From Salvelinus alpinus (taxonomy: Eukaryota > Chordata > Actinopteri > Salmoniformes > Salmonidae): a DNA stretch of 64,000 nt. A program made the position numbers and the translations under genes. Position 1 is the first letter of the stretch, and every line of letters begins with the position of its first letter. Positions 10,301 to 31,567 of this stretch are shown here, one piece after another. The notes under the pieces are model-generated. The model did no database searches. It was not told the DNA's origin and saw only the letters and a program-made list of their open reading frames with translations. The stretch spans positions 24,491,367 through 24,555,366 of the forward strand of contig NC_092087.1 of assembly GCF_045679555.1 (NCBI RefSeq), written 5' to 3'.

Positions 10301-11792
10301 TTTAGCCCACGATGAGATTGTAAACAAGAATTAACAAAGTGCCGCTAATGGTCACCAGTTGGTTTTACGCAAGTGAGGCCTGACGCCCTGTCTGCACCAC
10401 CAAGTGAGAAAAAGGCGCTATTACCATGACATTACCATACCATGTTTGATCGCCCTATTTCTGAGACAAAACCAGTGTTTTCACAAGAAGAATGTCGTGA
10501 CTACTAATTAAAGACAATTAGGCGTTCACAACATCGGCCCCACTTTCGAGGTCATAAAACGCCTCCAACCATATTAATCCTAGAGGTGCTGAAAGTTGTA
10601 TTTATTTGCATTGCAGTCTCATGTGAAAACTCACACTTGTAATGGTTGTTGTTCTACGTAACATGTACATGATTGGCATATATAATATTTGTAAAGTTTG
10701 TCCAACCTGCCGATGCAGTTCCCCAGGGCATATGCGTAAAACAAGGCATTATGCTAAAACCAACCACTTTATTCATGAATACAGAATAATAACCAACAGA
10801 GTGCTTAACCAAAATACCCATAATTATGTTATGATGTCTGATAGCATTTATATTAGCCCACTAAACCTGTAGATTAGAAAATCTAATCTAATTTAATTAA
10901 CCAATTCAAAATAGCATTGGCATACACTTCAAATTTAAGCTTATAGTATTATGATGCGTTCTCTAAACGTGGTACAGGCAAGGCTACGCGACAACAGTCT
11001 AAATTGCGTTTTCCAGATAATGTAATTGACTGCTCTAGAACTTGGTAGGTTTACATTTTATAGTTACAATTTGCCTCCATCTTGGCTGTCCACTTCTTGA
11101 GTGTTGGTAGAAGAAGACCTTATCAGAGGCCAATTGCTCATTTTGTGAGCTTCACGAGAGAGAAAAAGACCCCCAAGAAATTACAACGCTGATTGATATG
11201 TCTTTTAGTTTTTTGGTCCGGAGCATTACTGTTTTGACAGCAGAATGGAAATTGAAAGAGCTGGGATACATGAGCCAATTGTAGCTATACTGATCTGTGG
11301 TTGGCTTACAGGAGGTCATTGCTAACCGGTGACTCCGCCCCGGCTCGCTTGATATTGAATTTACTGGCGCCAGTCGCATCAGTACAGCCACATTTCATTA
11401 ATGAGCGTGCGCCCGGGTACCTCACGGATCAAGCCTTTCAGAGATTAAAATGTGTTTGAACAGCTGATCGTAGTTATAGATCAAACTTTCACCAGGTATA
11501 TTCAGAATATTTTTTTTTTACGGAATAAGATTGGATGCAAAAAACAGAAACTTGCAGCAATGTTTTTTTTTACTATTTAAAAAAAAGTATACATGACGGA
11601 AGCTGTTTGTAAAAGGGCTTCAGTGGTAGACTAGCCTATCTATACAATCAATGTTCCTCGGAGGACTGAACATATATGGATAACAACAATCTATTATCTT
11701 TTGCATACATCCCCGAAGGAGTTCTACAAAATGGGCTGGCACCACCTTGTGTATTAAATTAGAGCATTTTGTTTTGTTTCATTTCATTGCAG
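10301..11792 (+). other. Candidate gata2 intron 1, 3' part, with possible proximal promoter
   Basis: Non-repetitive DNA. The stretch 10330-10570 carries homeodomain-like TAATTA sites and looks constrained. At 11335 there is a GC box (CCGCCCC) within a GC-richer block (11310-11430), a possible proximal promoter for the alternative first exon known in vertebrate GATA2. No splice donor can be assigned with confidence. Confidence 0.35.
11310..11450 (+). promoter_or_regulatory. Possible proximal gata2 promoter region
   Basis: A GC box at 11335, GC-rich segments and a lack of repeats sit about 350 bp upstream of the 5'UTR exon acceptor. Mammalian GATA2 has a general-use promoter close to the first coding exon. 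Position is the main argument; no TATA box or start site can be assigned. Confidence 0.25.
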
Positions 11793-12033
11793 GTGTCAGT
11801 AAGAGCCAAGACGGATCAAAATTTCTATATCTGAAGCAAATAAACTATAAGGAGAGTGTGCAGAAAACCCATATCACAACTGCATCACTACGTGCATCTT
11901 TTTCTCCACACTTCGGGACTGTTTAAAAGTGCTTGATCCAGGAGAAGGACCACAGAAAGATCATTTATATTTTGAGTAAAGTAGGCTACGGCGTTTTGGT
12001 TATATCTTGGATACGGAGATCGACGACTTAGTT
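11793..12033 (+). other. gata2: gata2 5'UTR part of the first coding exon
   Basis: A pyrimidine-rich tract and CAG acceptor (ending 11792) precede a transcript-like stretch that runs into the gata2 start codon at 12034. A non-coding leader joined to the first coding exon matches the known vertebrate GATA2 structure. An in-frame extension exists upstream but begins at TTG and lacks homology, so the ATG at 12034 is preferred. Confidence 0.6.
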
Positions 12034-21548
<9,515 letters not shown>

Positions 21549-22340
21549 AGCCTCCTGAAGCCCCTGCATCAGGCCTTGCCACCACCACCACCACCCCTCC
21601 AACCCTATCACCACCACTACTGTAGGACCACATAAAGAGGACTGCGTCTGTTTTTAGAAGTGTAATAGTAATGGGGATCAACTGTCAGTAGGACATTGTT
21701 TTGCCTGGCCTCATTGAGAGATTGATGAAGAGGAAACGTGACTGAAGGTAGAAAGAAAGTGAGAGGGTAAAGAGGAATGTGGGCATGCTAAGTTGCTCCC
21801 TTCAAGTGTGTGGAAGACGAAGACGCATGGGTGTACGAATGGGGACATTCATGGTTCTTTTGCCTTTTTTCTACTAAGTCACTTTGGTACCCCCCCACCC
21901 TATCAGAGAAGAGATAGGGGAACCACTGCTTTCCCCGCTTAACCCCCCCCCCCCCCCACTGACTGGCTGCTGTGGACAGACTGTTGATACCGTAGGAATA
22001 AAATACTTTCTGGCCCAGCCTCCCCACACATGTACACACACACACACAAACACCACTGACCCCTCATCCCTCACATGCTGGAATACACACCACCCACCTG
22101 GTCTCCTATTTTTAACAGATTTTATTGAAAAAATAAGCAAGCAAACAGAACAACTGTTGTTGTTATAATTGCTGTTATAATTATTGTTATGATAATTTAT
22201 TTTCACTCTTTTTGCTTCAGAAAACATGACTTATCTTAGACGAGACATTGTTCCAGAGCTGTACGTGTTTATCATTTTTCCATCTCACAACATTAAGGAA
22301 ATAAAGTTTGAATAATAAATGATGAGTCCTTGAAACTGAT
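21549..22340 (+). other. gata2: gata2 3'UTR
   Basis: Transcript-like sequence after the stop, with a poly(C) run (about 21945-21958) and a short CA repeat (about 22033-22047). It ends near two AATAAA signals. No other gene start is visible before the repeats. Confidence 0.6.
22300..22319 (+). terminator. Two poly(A) signals for gata2
   Basis: AATAAA occurs at 22300-22305 and again at 22314-22319, about 750 bp after the gata2 stop, a plausible 3'UTR length. Cleavage would fall near 22320-22345. Function is inferred from position and motif. Confidence 0.55.
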
Positions 22341-22344
22341 TATT

Positions 22345-23221
22345 GAAATGTATACATTTCTCTGTCTCTCAGTGTCTCTTTCAGTCTCTCTCTTTCCCCA
22401 TCTCTCTTTCTTATACACATTTAAAATTGCCTTAAAGGAAAATTCCATACAAAAACTATCTTTGGTATTTGTTTCATTAATCCATTGTTGACATAGTCCC
22501 AAAATGTTTTGCATGTCAGAAATCAAGTTCTCAAGATAAATATCAAAATACCAAAACGCAACTGCTATATTTCTGTATTTATAAAATTAAATACAGCAAA
22601 TTGAAAACTTGATTGCTGACATACAAAATATTTTGGAACTATCAACAATGGACTAACAAAACAAATACCAAAATATATTTGTTAAGAGGTCTTGATTCCA
22701 GCTCTATTTCTAAGTGATATCAGATGTAATGAAGCCAGCTCTATGTTCCCCAAAGTGTGGAAATGGTTTTATTGGGCTCCTCAGGAGTGATGTGTTGCTG
22801 TTTATAGAAGGCCTCTTTGTGGAGCTCTGGCCCCAGGGTGCACCACTGTGACCCAGACAGCAGGCTCCAAACCCAGGGTGAGCACAGGGTGCCCACGTCA
22901 CACACGCACACAGTCACACACTAGTCTTTCCTGACGCGCACACATGTTCTTGTACACAAATACACATTTTTATTTGATTCCTCCCTTATTTCCATTCCGT
23001 GTGTCCCTCTCCCCTGCCTCTCCCAGAATGCACCTCTCTGGGCCGTGGTGCGTTGATTAGAGTGAGAGGAAGGACAGCAGGTCTTTAGCGGGAGAGAAAA
23101 GAGGAAGGAAAGGCAATCAGGCGACCCGTGAGCAAACACGCGGGGGGGCTGTTTGGACCCCTCACAGACAGATGTGCTCGCAGCTGAGGACTGCAGGAAA
23201 TTCTCTCTCTCTCTCTCTCGG
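22345..23221. other. Intergenic DNA downstream of gata2
   Basis: Unique-looking sequence with an inverted similarity between about 22455-22550 and 22560-22660 (AAAATACCAAA and TTTGGTATTT type arms around the CAAGTT/AACTTG blocks). A CT microsatellite (23203-23218) abuts the first transposon. No gene is seen. Confidence 0.45.
22440..22675. repeat. Imperfect inverted repeat, MITE-like
   Basis: The left arm (about 22445-22545: ACTATCTTTGGTATTTGTTT, then TCCATTGTTGAC, then GACATAGTC..AAAATGTTTTG, then a CAAGTTCTCAA block) is mirrored by the right arm (about 22600-22675: CAAAATATTTTGGAACTATC, AACAATGGAC, then AAACAAATACCAAAATA). This is a long degenerate hairpin centred near 22560, as expected for a small non-autonomous DNA element. 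No family could be named. Confidence 0.5.
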
Positions 23222-23787
23222 CAACGATGAATGGAGAGAGATCCTTGATGAAAACCTGCTCCAGAGCTCTCAAGACCTCAGACTGGGGCGAAGGTTCGCC
23301 TTTCAACAGGGCAACGACCCAAAGCACCCAGCCAACACAATGCAAGAGTGGCTTTGGGACAAGTCTCTGAATGTCTTTGAAAGGCCCAGGCAGAGCCCGG
23401 ACTTAAACCTGATCGAACATCTCTGGAGAGACCTGTAAATAGCTGTGCAGCAACACTCCCCATCCAACCTGACAGAGCTTGAGAGGATCTGCAAAGAAGA
23501 ATGGGAGAAACTCCCCAAATACAGGTGTGCCAAGCTTTTGTAGCATACCCAAAAATACTCTAGGCTGTAATCGCTGCCAAAGGTGCTTCAACAAAGTACA
23601 GAGTAAAGGGTCTGAATACTTATGTAATTAGCAAACATTTCTAAAAACGTGTTTTTGCTTTGTCATCATGTGGTATTGTGTGTAGGTTGATGAGGAAATA
23701 AATCAATTTAATCAATTTTAGAATAAGGCTGTAACCTAACAAAATGTGGAAAAAGTCAAGGGGTCTGAATACTTTCCGAAGGCACTG
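23222..23787 (+). mobile_element. 5'-truncated Tc1/mariner element (same family as 35966-36790)
   Basis: It encodes the C-terminal half of a Tc1 transposase: RLGRRFAFQQGNDPKH block, WLWDKSLNVF block and [14 protein letters not shown] block, then a stop where related copies continue. It ends in the terminal sequence 'ccgaaggcactg' followed by TA at 23788-23789. The left terminus and N-terminal coding region are missing. Premature stops and frameshifts make it inactive. Confidence 0.88.
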
Positions 23788-23875
23788 TATGTATTGTGCT
23801 ATAATAAATAAAGCCCTCTAGCTACAGAAATGTGTTCATATATGAATGAATCTAATGTATTGCATTTATAAATCA

Positions 23876-24446
23876 AATCAAATCAAATTTTATTGGTCAC
23901 ATACACATAGTTAGCAGATGTTATTGCTGCTTCTACATCCGACAGTGCAGCAGTATCTAACAGGTAATATCTAACAATTACACAACAAAACCTAATACAC
24001 ACAATCTAGTAAAGGAATGGGATAAGAATATATAAGTATCAAATATATGGATGAGCAGTGACAGAGCGGCTAAGATGCAATAGCTAATATAGAGTATATA
24101 TTGTAGGATACAGTATACAGTATATACATATGAGATATGTAAACATTCTTAAAGTGGCATTATTAAAGTGACTAGGGTTCAAGTTATTAAAGTGGCCAAT
24201 GATATCAAGTCTGTAGGTAGGCAACCACCTCTTTGTGCTAGTGATGGCTGTTTAACAATCTGATGGCCTTGAGATAGAAGCTGTTTTTCAATCTCTCTGT
24301 CCCAGCTTTGATACACTTGTACTGACCTCACCTTCTGGATGGAACTTGGGTGAACAGGCAATGGCTCGGGTGGTTATTGTCCTTGATGATCTTTTTTGCA
24401 TTCCTGTGACATGGAGAATATTGTAAGTGTCCTGGAGGGCAGGTTG
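23876..24446 (-). mobile_element. Rex1-like LINE, subfamily B, 3' end
   Basis: On the minus strand it ends in the short-repeat tail (gatttgatttg) typical of these LINEs, preceded by the 3' coding/UTR region ('ctgccctccaggac...'). It breaks at 24446, exactly where a different LINE's tail begins. The sequence that should continue it (caaactac|ctgccctcc in B copies) resumes at 26374. See the interlaced-LINE finding. Confidence 0.75.
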
Positions 24447-24569
24447 TTTCAAATCAAATCAAACTTTATTTGTCACATGCGCCGAATACAACAAGTGTAG
24501 ACTTTACCAAGTAGACTATAATAAAAAGTAATAATAAAAAGTAACACAATAAGAATAACAATAACGAGG

Positions 24570-27500
24570 CTATATACAGGGGGCACCGGTACCGAGACAG
24601 TATGCGGGGGTACAGGTTAGTTGAGGTAATCTGTACATGCAGGTGGGTGTGAAGTGACTATACATAGATAATAAACAGCGAGTAGCAGCAGTGTACAAAA
24701 GGGAGGGGGGGGGGTCAATGTAAATTGTCCGGTGGCAATTCTTGTTAAGCAGTCTTATGGCTTGGGGGTAGAAGCTGTTGAGGAGCCTTTTGGTCCTAGA
24801 CTTGGCGCTCCGGTACTGCTTGCCGTGCGGTAGCAGAGAAAACAATCTATAACTTGGATGACTGGAGTCTCTGACAATTTTATGGGCTTTCCTCGGACAC
24901 TGCCTATTGTATAGGTCCTGGATGGCAGGGAGCTTGGCCCCAGTAATGTACTGGGCCGTTTGCACTACCCTCTGTAGCACCTTATGGTCAGATGCAAACA
25001 ATTTACAGACACTAACACAACATTAAACAAAACTATAAACACAAATACAGTACATCAATTACATATTACAATAATTAACACGAAAGTCTTGACTAAAAAA
25101 CAGCTGTCTCTACAGATGCTCTCGATGGTGCAGCTGTATAAGCTTTTGAGGATCTGGGGACCCATGACAAATCTTTTCAGTCTCCTGATGGGGAAAGGGT
25201 TTTGTCTTGCCCTCTTCACGACTGTCTCTGTATGTTTGAACCATGATAGTTCGTTGGTGATGTGGACACCAAGGAACTTGAAACTCTCGACCCGCTCCAC
25301 TACAACCCCGTCGATGTTAATGGGGGCCTGTTCGGCCCGCCCTTTCCTGTAGTCCACGATCAGCTCCTTTGTCTTGCTCACATTGAGGGAGAGGTTGTTG
25401 TCCTGGCACCACACTGCCCGTTCTCTGACCTCCCTACAGGCCGTCTCATCGTTGTCGGTGATCAGGCCTACCACTGTTGTTTCGTCAGCAAACTTAATGA
25501 TGGTGTTGGTCGTGTTTGGCCACGCAGTCGTGTGTGAACAGGGAATACAGGAGGGGACTAAGCACACACCCCGGAGGGGCCCAAGTGTTCTGGATCAGCT
25601 TGGCAGACGTGTTGTTGCCTACTCTTACCAGCTGGAGTGGCCCGTCAAGATGTCCAGGATCCAGTTGCAGAGGGAGGTGTTAAGTTCCAGAGTTCTTAGC
25701 TTAGTGATGAGCTTCGTGGGCACTATGGTGTTGAACGCTGAGCTGTAGTCAATGAACAACATTCTCACATAGGTGTTCCTTTTTTCCGGTTGAGAAAGGG
25801 CAGTGTGGAGTGCGATTGAGATTGCGTCATCTGGGGATCTGTTGGGGCGGTATGCAAATTGGAGTAGGTCTAGGGTATCCGGGAGGATGCTGTTGATGTG
25901 AGCCATGATCAGCCTTTCAAAGCACTTCATGGCTACTGACATGAGTGCCACGGGGCAGTAATCATTTAGGCAGGTTGCCTTCGCTTCCTTGGGCACAGGG
26001 ACTATGGTGGTCTGCTTGAAACATGTAGTTATTACAGACTCGGTCAGGGAAAGGTTGAAAATGTCAGTGAAGACACTTGACAGTTGGCATGCTTTGAATA
26101 CACGTCCTGGCAATCCGTCTGGCCCAGCGGCTTTGTGAACCTGTTTAAAGGTTTTGTTGACATCGGCTACCGAGAGCGTTATCACACAGTCATCCAGAAC
26201 AGCTGGTGCTCTCGTGCATGCTTCGGTGTTGCTTGCTTCGAAGCGAGCATGAAAGGCATTTTGCTCGTCTGGTAGGCTCGTGTCACTGGGAAGCTCGCGT
26301 CTGGGTTTCCCTTTGTTGTCTGTACTAGTTTTCAATCCCTGCCACATCTGACGAGCGTCAGAGCCGGTGTAGTAGTTTGCCCCCGGTGATGCATTGTGCA
26401 GACCACACCACCCTCTGGAGAGCCCTGCGGTTGTGGGCTGTTCAGTTGCCGTACCAGGCGGTGATACAGCCCGACAGGATGCTCTCGATTGTGCCCCTGT
26501 AAAAGTTAGTGACGGTTTTCGGTAACAAGCCAAATTCTTTCAGCCTCCTGAGGTTGAAGAGGCACTGTTTTTGCGCATTCTTCACCACACTGTCTGTGTT
26601 TGTGGACCATTTCAGTTTGTTGGTGATATGTACACCAAGGAACTTAAAACTTTCCACCTTCTCCACTGCTGTCTCGTCGATGTGGATAGGATAGTGCTCC
26701 CTTTGCTTTTTACTGAAGTCCACAATCATCTCTTTTGTTTTGTTGACATTGAGTGAGAGGTTATTTTCCTGACACCACATTCCGAGGGCCCTCACCTCCT
26801 CCCTGTAGGCTGTCTCGTTGTTGTTGGTAATCAAGCCTACCACTGTTGTGTCGGAAAATCTACTTTGTCTCTATACTGACACTTTGCTTGTTTGACTGCC
26901 TTACGGAGGGAATAACTACACTGTTTGTATTCGGCCATATTCCCAGTTGCCTTGCCATGATTAAATGCGGTGGTACGTGCTTTCAGTTTTGTGCGAAGGC
27001 TGCCATCAATCCACGGTTTCTGGTTCGGGAAGGTTTTAATAGTTACAGTGGGTACAACATCTCCTATACACTTCCTTATAAACTCGCTCACCGAGTCAGT
27101 GAATACGTCAATGTTGTTCTCTGAGGCTACATAGAACATATCCTAGTCCACGTGATCGAAGCAGTCTTGAAGCATGGAATCCATTGGTCAGACCAGTGTT
27201 GGATAGACCTAAGCACGGGCGCTTCTTGTTTTAGTTTCTGCCTATAGGAGGTGAGCAACATGATCAGATTTGCCAAAAGGAGGGCGGGAGAGAGCCTAGT
27301 ATGCATTGCGGAAGTTAGAGTAGCAATGGTCGAGCGTGTTGCGTGCTCGTGTACTGCAATCAATATGCTGATAGAAATTAGGTAGCCTTGTTCTCAAATT
27401 AGCTTTGTTAAAATCCCCAGCTACAATAAATGCAGCCTCAGGATATATGGTTTCCAGTTTGCATAAAGTCCAGTGAGGTTCCTTGATGGCCGTCTTGGTA

Positions 27501-28116
27501 TCCGCATGCGGGGGGATATACACGGCTATGACGATAACCGAGGAGAGTTCTCTTGGGAGATAATGCGGTCGGCATTTGATTGTGAGGAATTCTAGGTCAG
27601 GTGAATAGAAGGACTTGAGTTCCTGTATGTTTTTACAATTACACCATGAGTCGTTAATCATGAAACATACACCCCCTTCTTCTTCTTACCGGAGAGATGT
27701 TTATTCCTGTCGGTGCGATGCACTGAAAATCCTGTTGGCTGTACTGACTCCGACAGCATGTCCCAAGCTAGCCATGTTTCCGTGAAACAGAGTATGCTAC
27801 AATTCCGGATATCTCTTTGGAAAGCAACTCTTGCCCTGATTTTGTAGGCTTTGTTAACTAGGGACTGGACATTAGCGAGTAATATACTCGGAAGCGGTGG
27901 GTGGTGTGCGCGCATCCGAAGCCTCACTAGAAGACCGCTCCGGCACCCTCTCCTCCGGTGGCGTTGTTTTGGATCGGCCTCTGGAATCAGTTCAAATGCC
28001 CTGGGAGGTGCAGACAAAGGATCCGCTTTGGGAAAGTCATATTCCTGGTCGTCATGCTGGTAAGTTGACGTCTCTCTGATATCCAATAGTTCTTCCCTGT
28101 TTGTATGTAATAACAC
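24570..28116 (-). pseudogene. LINE endonuclease / reverse transcriptase pseudogene
   Basis: Open fragments on the minus strand, in 5' to 3' order, encode: an endonuclease N-terminus with SILLANVQSLVNK and CFTETWLAWD (27658-28116), an endonuclease middle with VAVYIPPHAD-type and VAGDFN blocks (27296-27661), a linker ending CQYRDKV (26837-27139), the RT fingers/palm with GPDGLPGRV, YCPVALMSV and FIDYSSAFN (25625-26370), the palm/thumb with [16 protein letters not shown] (25055-25567), and the thumb end with YITGAKLPAIQDLY (24570-25001). Fish proteins of this kind are called jockey-like; the RT is closest to Rex1/CR1 as I recall it. Frameshifts between fragments rule out expression of a full protein. 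Confidence 0.85.
26374..26860 (-). mobile_element. Rex1-like LINE, subfamily B, RT fragment lying inside subfamily A
   Basis: The minus strand encodes [19 protein letters not shown], then WCQENNLSLNVNKTKEMIV, FLGVHITNKLKW and IESILSGCITAWYGN, that is RT motif C to thumb of the second LINE subfamily, the same as the copy at 46076-46965. On both sides is subfamily A, which is continuous to within a codon or two when this piece is removed (..CQYRDKV | YYTGSDAR..). It is therefore a patch of B in an A element. Confidence 0.75.
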
Positions 28117-28249
28117 TTAAGGTTTTCTGGGCTAACAATGTAAGAAATAATACATTAAAAAAACAAAATACTGCAGTTTCCTAAGGACTAGAAGCGAAGC
28201 TGCCATCTCTATCGGAGCCATCTTCCAACATAAAGTTCATTCTAAAGTG

Positions 28250-28412
28250 CTCGATGAGAATTACACACTCTTAGAAAAAAGGTGCTATCTAGAACCTAAA
28301 AGGGTTCTTCGGCTGTCCCCATAGGATAACCCTTTGTAGAACCCTTTTTGGTACTAGGTAGAACCCTTTTGGTTCCAGGTAATACCATTTTGGGTTCCAT
28401 GTAGAACCCAAA
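28250..28412 (+). mobile_element. Fish MITE fragment (AGAACCC / GGGTTC palindromic family)
   Basis: It begins 'cactcttagaaaaaaggtg' and carries several copies of 'gtagaaccctttt' and 'gggttct', with the 'cggctgtccccatag' block known from a common teleost palindromic MITE. Only about half of the usual palindrome is present; the right end is missing. It lies directly next to the 5' end of the LINE. Confidence 0.65.
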
Positions 28413-31400
28413 AGCAGTTATACGATAAGTATTTATAGCTAATATTACCTTCACCACCAAGGTAGTAATAAACTACAACAGTACAGCTCCATAAAGATAG
28501 ATGCAGAGGTAAGACGTCATTAGACGAGGAGCAGGGTGAAGATGATGGTCATCTTCATCAGTTATGAGAGCTTTATGAGTCTTCAACCTTGGACTTTCAT
28601 GTTCCTTCTCTCCCTCTCTCTGTCCCTCCCATCCTCCCCCTCCAGATGTCTTTCCTTCCCTATACCCATCTCTGCCTTCACCCACCTCCCCTTCTCCCAC
28701 AAACCCCATCCTCTGGCTCTCTATAACATCTCCATCCCTTCCACTCCCACTTATTCCTCCCCTCCCTTTCCCACTCCCTTCATATATGTGTTTTTCTATG
28801 AAATTGAATTAGCAGAATCAAAAGGTGGTTGTCCTTTCCCCACACGGAGTGGAGTTAGGGAGACAGGGAGGAAAGATGTTGGCAGGTGCAGTTCGGTCGG
28901 TTCAGATGCAGGTCTCCTGGAGTGGATATGTGTGTGTGTGTGTGTTTTGAGGGTGGGGGTTGACCTTTACGCTGGCCTAACTGAAAAAAACAGACTCCCT
29001 ACCCAAAACCCCTAGAAGGATATGAGGTAAAACTGGGTATTTTCTGGATTACATTTAGAGCTTTAAAGCATGGGACATGTAGTCCTGCAAGTGTACATGC
29101 CACATCATTGAATGTTATACTTTCTACATACTGTACATGATGTTATCTATGATTAATGTAGGTCTTACATTTCATGTATACCAACTACTAATATCCCATT
29201 CCAGTTTTATATTTACTTATCAACCCACTGTTTGACATTCATGTACTGAAGTGACTTATGTGGACAGAAAATCATCTTAACAGACTACATTGAAAAACAA
29301 GGATATTAGTAAGCATTTCCAGCTAGGTGGTTTACAGTTTGAACTACACCAATAAAATTAGTTGTAGCCTAGAAGCTCCCACATGCATGCACACACGCAG
29401 GCAGGCTTCGTCACCGTGATTATGCTATTTAAAGCTGTAGGTGAACTTCCTCTTTTTTACGGACCATTAGAAATTCATAGAAATACACTCCCTTGACATT
29501 TCATTTCATGTCAGGAGAGATGTGTGGTTAGACTGTATTCAATAGAAGCACCTAGTAAACATACTGTAGCTCACAGGACACACCACTGATACAGACAAAC
29601 CTTAACACATGAACACACTTGCAGGTTTGTTAACCTTGACACAGTCTCCCAATCACTTAACCATAGCTTGATGTTATGTCTGTGACATTTACTGTAACTT
29701 AAGAGTAGAATTGACAGCCGATTGTGGCTATCATGGATGACCTCTGTAACCAGGATACTCATAGTGACATCCTGACCTGTCAGAACACAGTAAGTAACAA
29801 AAACTCCCCACAAGTCACAGACTGGAGTGGATTACTGTTTTTACCATATGATAAGTCATGTACTCCCCCCTCATAGTATTTTTTCACCACAGACCCAACC
29901 CCACATTTTGTCCCACTACGCCACACCTCGGTACAGCTATAGCTACAGCTGCACTTAAGCTTGGCTGCACACATTTTTCCAAGCACCAATAAAAAAAGAA
30001 AATCAGGAAGTGAGAAGTCCAAACAGGAAATACTTATGAAGTATTATTAGGACTGATTGAGACCAACAATCTGACAAGGGCAGGGTAGAGCGAGATTGAT
30101 AAACAGAGAGTTGGCTATAGTGTACTCTAGCCTACCTCATATATATTTTCAATACATTTGTACAAATCAATGTTTTAGAGAGTGACTGGTTAACAAGAGA
30201 TCTACAATGAGAAAAATGACAGAAGTGAAAGAGGGAAAGAAACTGCAAAAGTGTTTCATATCATAGAGAAGTGGTTAGTGGTAAACATTATTGCTGCTGC
30301 TTGTGGGTTTCACAATGGGAAGGCCAGTAATGAAAAGGTTGTAAAGACCATCGAAATATAGTAGGAAAGCTCGGCATAGTAGGAAAGCTACTACTCGGCA
30401 TAGTAGGAAAGCAAATGAAGATGTGTTCCCTTATTGATTACCTACTGTTCAAAAAGGTGTTGGGTATCCAGGAACCTAACATAGCAGGCGTAGAATAAAC
30501 ACCTGAGCGGTGTTTATTTCTTTCTGGTCTAGACGAGAAAAAAAAAATGTTAGAGGAGATTATTTTCTGCACTGTTTAACCAATCAGGTAAATGTGGAGG
30601 AGTTAAGATGGAGTGTCGCCTTGTTAACGTCCAAAAACGGAGGTCGCATCACAGACTCCCTTTCCATTTCCCCTGAAAACCAGATGCATCCGGTTCTTCC
30701 CGACCCCACAGAGGGTGGGTATCCAGTAACCCCCACTCTGCACATGGAGACGTAATTGCTGTAATAATATGTGGGGATTATTCTGTTTGCTCACAATCCT
30801 TGTTGAAACCAGGGTGATACAAAATCCCAACACTATTCAGCTCCCTAATCACATGAACTAGCATTAAGAATTAGCATCAATCATCCAACCGTTTCCATTC
30901 TGCTCCATTCATGCATTCTGTGCTACTGTCCAGTGGGGGTAATTCTGGGCCTGGGTAGTAACGGCTGTTGCAGGGCGCCGACACCAAGGACACCGCCCTC
31001 GCCTTGATATCCTACAAAATTAGGTCAGGGCTTCTCTCACCTGGGATGGGCAGCAATTACAGTGTTCACCTGGGCCAGGTAGTGTTCAGGTGGCATTCTG
31101 GTGTAGCATTCAGGCAGCATTGAGGCCCTTCTGCTCCTCTGAGACAGACATATTCATCCCTGCTGTCTGCGGACAAACAAGACCATTCATCTGGGGCACC
31201 CATTTACACACCAAGGGGCAAGTACAGTACTAATGCCTGGGAGGGCTCGGGGAAGTGGGCGTTTGGACCTGTTATCCTCTTCCGCACCCTCACATTGCCC
31301 CCCACCCCACTCTCTAGAGCAGGGGGACAGGACCCAGGAACCTTCCCCTGGATGCATGGGCCCCTGGAGGCCCAGGGGGTGAGATGACCCAGGGGGTGAG

Positions 31401-31567
31401 ATGACAGAGTAACAGGAAAGTAGAGGACAGTCAAAACCCACTGAGACCTCCTTTCTGTTATTCAGATTAGAAAAATGTTCAGGGTCTCTTTTGTACAGTC
31501 CCTAAAGATTTGTAGGATGAGATTCTCTACAGGTGTGTGGTGTATAGAACGACAGACACTTTTTTGT
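28413..31567. other. Intergenic DNA, no gene seen
   Basis: Largely unique. A pyrimidine-rich tract lies at 28590-28790, a TG repeat at about 28927-28943, a small tandem repeat of 'ctcggcatagtaggaaag' units at 30360-30412 and a 17-bp duplication 'cccagggggtgagatgac' at 31370-31405. The stretch 30850-31110 reads like unique constrained DNA but has no diagnostic motif. Confidence 0.45.

Larger units (their letters stand above)
24447..28228 (-). mobile_element. Rex1-like LINE, subfamily A, near full length but broken
   Basis: Minus-strand non-LTR element. Its 5' leader is near 28228 ('ggaagatggc' type start), followed by an apurinic-type endonuclease (27296-28116), a linker (26837-27363), reverse transcriptase (25055-26370) and a 3' region ending in a TTTGA-repeat tail at 24447. 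Visible RT motifs are LFIDYSSAFN (motif A) and FADETTVVG, where the second catalytic Asp of FADD is replaced by Glu. The frame is interrupted many times and by a 487-bp piece of another LINE (26374-26860). It is a dead copy. Confidence 0.85.

Noticed and set aside
12007..12033. In-frame upstream extension of gata2
   Set aside because: It would start at TTG, has no GATA2 similarity, and the ATG at 12034 has good context and matches the known N-terminus.
28536..29015. 159-codon frame rich in Ser/Pro/Leu
   Set aside because: Pyrimidine-rich low-complexity DNA; no domain, splice or conservation signal.
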